Of a DNA stretch of 6,392 nt, positions 4,765 to 6,392 are shown one piece after another. Both the position numbers and the translations under genes were made by a program. Every line of letters starts with the position of its first letter. Within the stretch, counting starts at the first letter, position 1. The notes beneath the pieces are model-generated. The model was not told the DNA's origin. It saw only the letters and a program-made list of their open reading frames with translations, and ran no database searches. Where the stretch lies: contig CAZOMR010000196.1 of assembly GCA_964580655.1 (NCBI GenBank), positions 1 through 6,392 of the forward strand. The letters are read 5' to 3'. The stretch is from CAZOMR01 sp964580655 (GTDB taxonomy: Bacteria; RBG-13-61-14; CAZOMR01).

Positions 4765-6111
4765 ATGAGCATACTGGGACAGGTTAGATGGGAGGATGTG
4801 TATCCGGAGGCGGAGGCTATCTTTCGCAAACTCATTCAGTTCGAGACCGTGAATCCTCCGGGCAATGAGAAGCCGGCCGCGGAATATCTGGCCGAGCTTT
4901 TGCGCAAAGAGGGGCTTGAGCCGGAGCTATACGAGAGTGCCCCGGGCCGTGTCAACCTCATTTGCCGGTTAAAGGGAACAGGGGAGAAGCCCGCGCTTCA
5001 ACTCGACGGGCACCTGGATGTTGTCCCGGTCGAGAATGAGTTCTGGACCCACCCGCCTTTTGCCGCGGAGGTTGCGGATGGATACATCTGGGGCAGAGGC
5101 GCTGTTGACATGAAGCAGATGGTGACCATGAGCCTTATGTCATTGATCCTTTTCAAACGGCTTGGAGCAAAGCTCAAGCGGGACATAATCTTCACCGCAG
5201 TTGCGGACGAGGAAGCCGGCTGTACCTACGGCGCAAAGTATCTGGTGGATAACCATGCGGACAGGATCAAAGCCGAATACTGCCTCGGAGAGATCGGCGG
5301 GTTCAGCATGAAGATGCAGGATAAAACATTTTACCCGGTGCAAGTTGCGGAGAAGGGTATATGCTGGTTCGAGCTTACGGCCAGGGGCGAGCCAGGCCAC
5401 GGGTCCATGCCGGAGCCCCAGGCCGCGCTCATAAAACTCGCTGATGCGATGGTCAAGCTGGTCCGAAAGGGCCTTCCACAGCACAACACCCCTGTTGTAG
5501 AGCAGTTCCTGGCCAGGCTCTCTTCAAATCAGCCATTCCCCAATAACCTGGTTCTCAAGTTGCTTCTAAAAGAGAGGCTCTCCCGCTTTATCCTGGAAAA
5601 GCTCTTCCCGGACAAGGCCCTGGCAAGCACATTTTTCGCCATGCTCCACAATACCGCAAACCCCACCGTGATCCATGCCGGGGAAAAGACCAATGTTATC
5701 CCCTCTGTGGCAAGGGTCCAGGTGGATGGAAGGATTCTCCCGGGACAGACAACCGAGAGCTACCTGACCGAGGTCAGGGAGCTTATAGGAGAGGACTTCG
5801 AGATCAATATGCTCAGCGAGTTTGCACCGACCGCGGCAGACCCTGATGATCCGATCATGAGCATCATCACCCGAATTCTCCAAAGACACGACCCCGAGGC
5901 AATAGTCCTTCCAAACCTCACTACCGGATTCACGGATGCCTCGCATTACTCCAGGCTCGGCACAAAATGCTTCGGCTTCTCACCAATGAAGCTGAACCCT
6001 GATGATAACTTCAAGGCAATGTTCCACGGACACAACGAGAGAATCCCGGTTGAAGGATTCCGCTTCGGCACCAGAGTCCTCCCAGAGCTTGTGGAAGAAC
6101 TAGGCGCATGA
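4765..6111 (+). CDS. M20/M25/M40-family metallohydrolase (ArgE/DapE/CPG2-like)
   Basis: A 448-residue zinc hydrolase that cleaves an amide or peptide bond near a free carboxylate; the family includes carboxypeptidases, acetylornithine deacetylase and succinyl-diaminopimelate desuccinylase. The expected metal and catalytic residues are visible: H83 and D85 in LDGHLDVVP, D115 in GRGAVDMK, E149 (base) and E150 (ligand) in ADEEAG, E176 in LGEIGG, and H421 in FHGHNERIP. The dimerisation domain begins near 195 and has the typical H212 in GEPGHGSMP. It closes with TNVIPSVARVQVDGRILPG (309-327). There is no signal peptide, so it is cytoplasmic. The gene is full-length and follows thx by 9 bp. Peptide catabolism or amidohydrolysis is likely. 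Motifs do not separate ArgE, DapE or dipeptidase function, and no arginine or lysine pathway gene is nearby to help. Confidence 0.93.
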   Translation: MSILGQVRWEDVYPEAEAIFRKLIQFETVNPPGNEKPAAEYLAELLRKEGLEPELYESAPGRVNLICRLKGTGEKPALQLDGHLDVVPVENEFWTHPPFAAEVADGYIWGRGAVDMKQMVTMSLMSLILFKRLGAKLKRDIIFTAVADEEAGCTYGAKYLVDNHADRIKAEYCLGEIGGFSMKMQDKTFYPVQVAEKGICWFELTARGEPGHGSMPEPQAALIKLADAMVKLVRKGLPQHNTPVVEQFLARLSSNQPFPNNLVLKLLLKERLSRFILEKLFPDKALASTFFAMLHNTANPTVIHAGEKTNVIPSVARVQVDGRILPGQTTESYLTEVRELIGEDFEINMLSEFAPTAADPDDPIMSIITRILQRHDPEAIVLPNLTTGFTDASHYSRLGTKCFGFSPMKLNPDDNFKAMFHGHNERIPVEGFRFGTRVLPELVEELGA

Positions 6112-6150
6112 AGCTAACCTGGATATAAAAATAATTAAGCGTATAGAGAC

Positions 6151-6164
6151 GTTAAGTGTTAAGT
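6151..6164. repeat. Two tandem copies of GTTAAGT
   Basis: GTTAAGTGTTAAGT lies in the AT-rich gap between the peptidase stop and the transposase remnant. No function is evident. I see no clear intrinsic terminator in 6112-6171. Confidence 0.4.
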
Positions 6165-6182
6165 AATGCGTTGACCCCAATT

Positions 6183-6204
6183 TTGCCAATTTCTTGCCAA
6201 TTTC
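6183..6204 (+). repeat. Two tandem copies of an 11-mer, TTGCCAATTTC
   Basis: TTGCCAATTTC occurs at 6183-6193 and again at 6194-6204, immediately before the recognisable transposase reading frame. It may be a slippage product in decaying IS sequence; no regulatory role is indicated. Confidence 0.7.
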
Positions 6205-6328
6205 TTCTCTCGCTTCATCCGCTGGCTTGGGATCGGGAGCTCCAAGTTTTACCGCTGGCGCGACCACTACGGTCTGGCCAACGAGCACAACGGAATGGGA
6301 GGTCGAGGTGATCCTGCAACGGGCCAGA
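6205..6328 (+). pseudogene. IS3-family transposase remnant, internally deleted
   Basis: One frame (6211-6294) reads RFIRWLGIGSSKFYRWRDHY then GLANEHNG. This matches the N-terminal part of single-ORF IS3-type transposases (typically RFI-WLGI-SSKFY-WR-RYG-VNEHN). At about 6290 the match moves to another frame: TEWEVEVILQRAR (6290-6328) corresponds to the TEAEIEIILQRAKE segment of the integrase core, normally more than 100 residues further on. The proline-rich linker (WIPRDHWL) and most of the DDE core between them are missing. No start codon, DDE triad or C-terminus is present, so it cannot make a working transposase. The family call comes from remembered family sequence and is fairly firm; the specific IS is not identifiable. 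Confidence 0.7.
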
Positions 6329-6392
6329 GTTGGAGCCTGGGGTGTGCGACATAAATGGTGGTCAAGTGGCCCTGGGATTTCCAAAAGTTGTG

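Larger units (their letters stand above)
6172..6392 (+). mobile_element. Probable degenerate IS3-family element, running off the window
   Basis: The left limit is a guess: TGACCCCAA at 6172-6180 resembles IS3-type ends, which start with TG and are C-rich. The transposase remnant follows. Bases 6330-6392 do not translate convincingly and may be non-coding right-end sequence. No matching inverted terminal repeat or target duplication is visible here, since the right side may lie beyond 6392. Confidence 0.35.

Noticed and set aside
6100..6384. A 94-codon minus-strand frame at the right end
   Set aside because: It is antisense to the transposase remnant, with no recognisable motif or SD.

Overview
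The window reads as an ordinary chromosomal segment of a Gram-negative-type bacterium with roughly balanced base composition, closely packed genes and strong Shine-Dalgarno (SD) sites at several starts. A bTHX ribosomal protein, an Svf1/CrtC-type secreted double lipocalin and a GTAGGGGCG-type palindromic intergenic repeat would fit a deltaproteobacterial (Desulfobacterota-like) source. That assignment is inference; no rRNA or other phylogenetic marker is present.

Layout: (1) 1-1274, minus strand: a family-4 glycosyltransferase resembling diacylglycerol glucosyltransferases, with a good sigma70-like promoter that lies almost on its start codon. (2) 1360-2151, plus strand: a divergent class I SAM-dependent methyltransferase. 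(3) 2166-4399, minus strand: a two-gene operon, transcribed from a fold-type II PLP enzyme (D-cysteine desulfhydrase/ACC deaminase-like) into a secreted Svf1/CrtC-like lipocalin. Stop and start overlap by one base, so the two are probably translationally coupled. (4) 4400-4644: an intergenic region holding a 128-bp non-coding palindromic element with 15-bp terminal inverted repeats and two inner hairpins. It ends two bases before the SD of the next gene. (5) 4645-6111, plus strand: a 36-codon gene for ribosomal protein bTHX followed after 9 bp by an M20-family metallopeptidase. (6) 6112-6392: non-coding sequence with a decayed, internally deleted IS3-family transposase fragment.

The glycosyltransferase and methyltransferase could both act on envelope glycolipid or polysaccharide, but they are divergent and nothing here ties them to one pathway. 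The PLP enzyme and lipocalin are the most tightly linked and least explained pair. The thx-M20 pair may only share transcription. I see no defence system, CRISPR array, tRNA, rRNA or phage module. The parts most worth a second look are the compound palindromic element in the thx leader, the PLP enzyme/lipocalin pair with its altered active-site motif, the candidate leaderless starts, and the IS3 scar.
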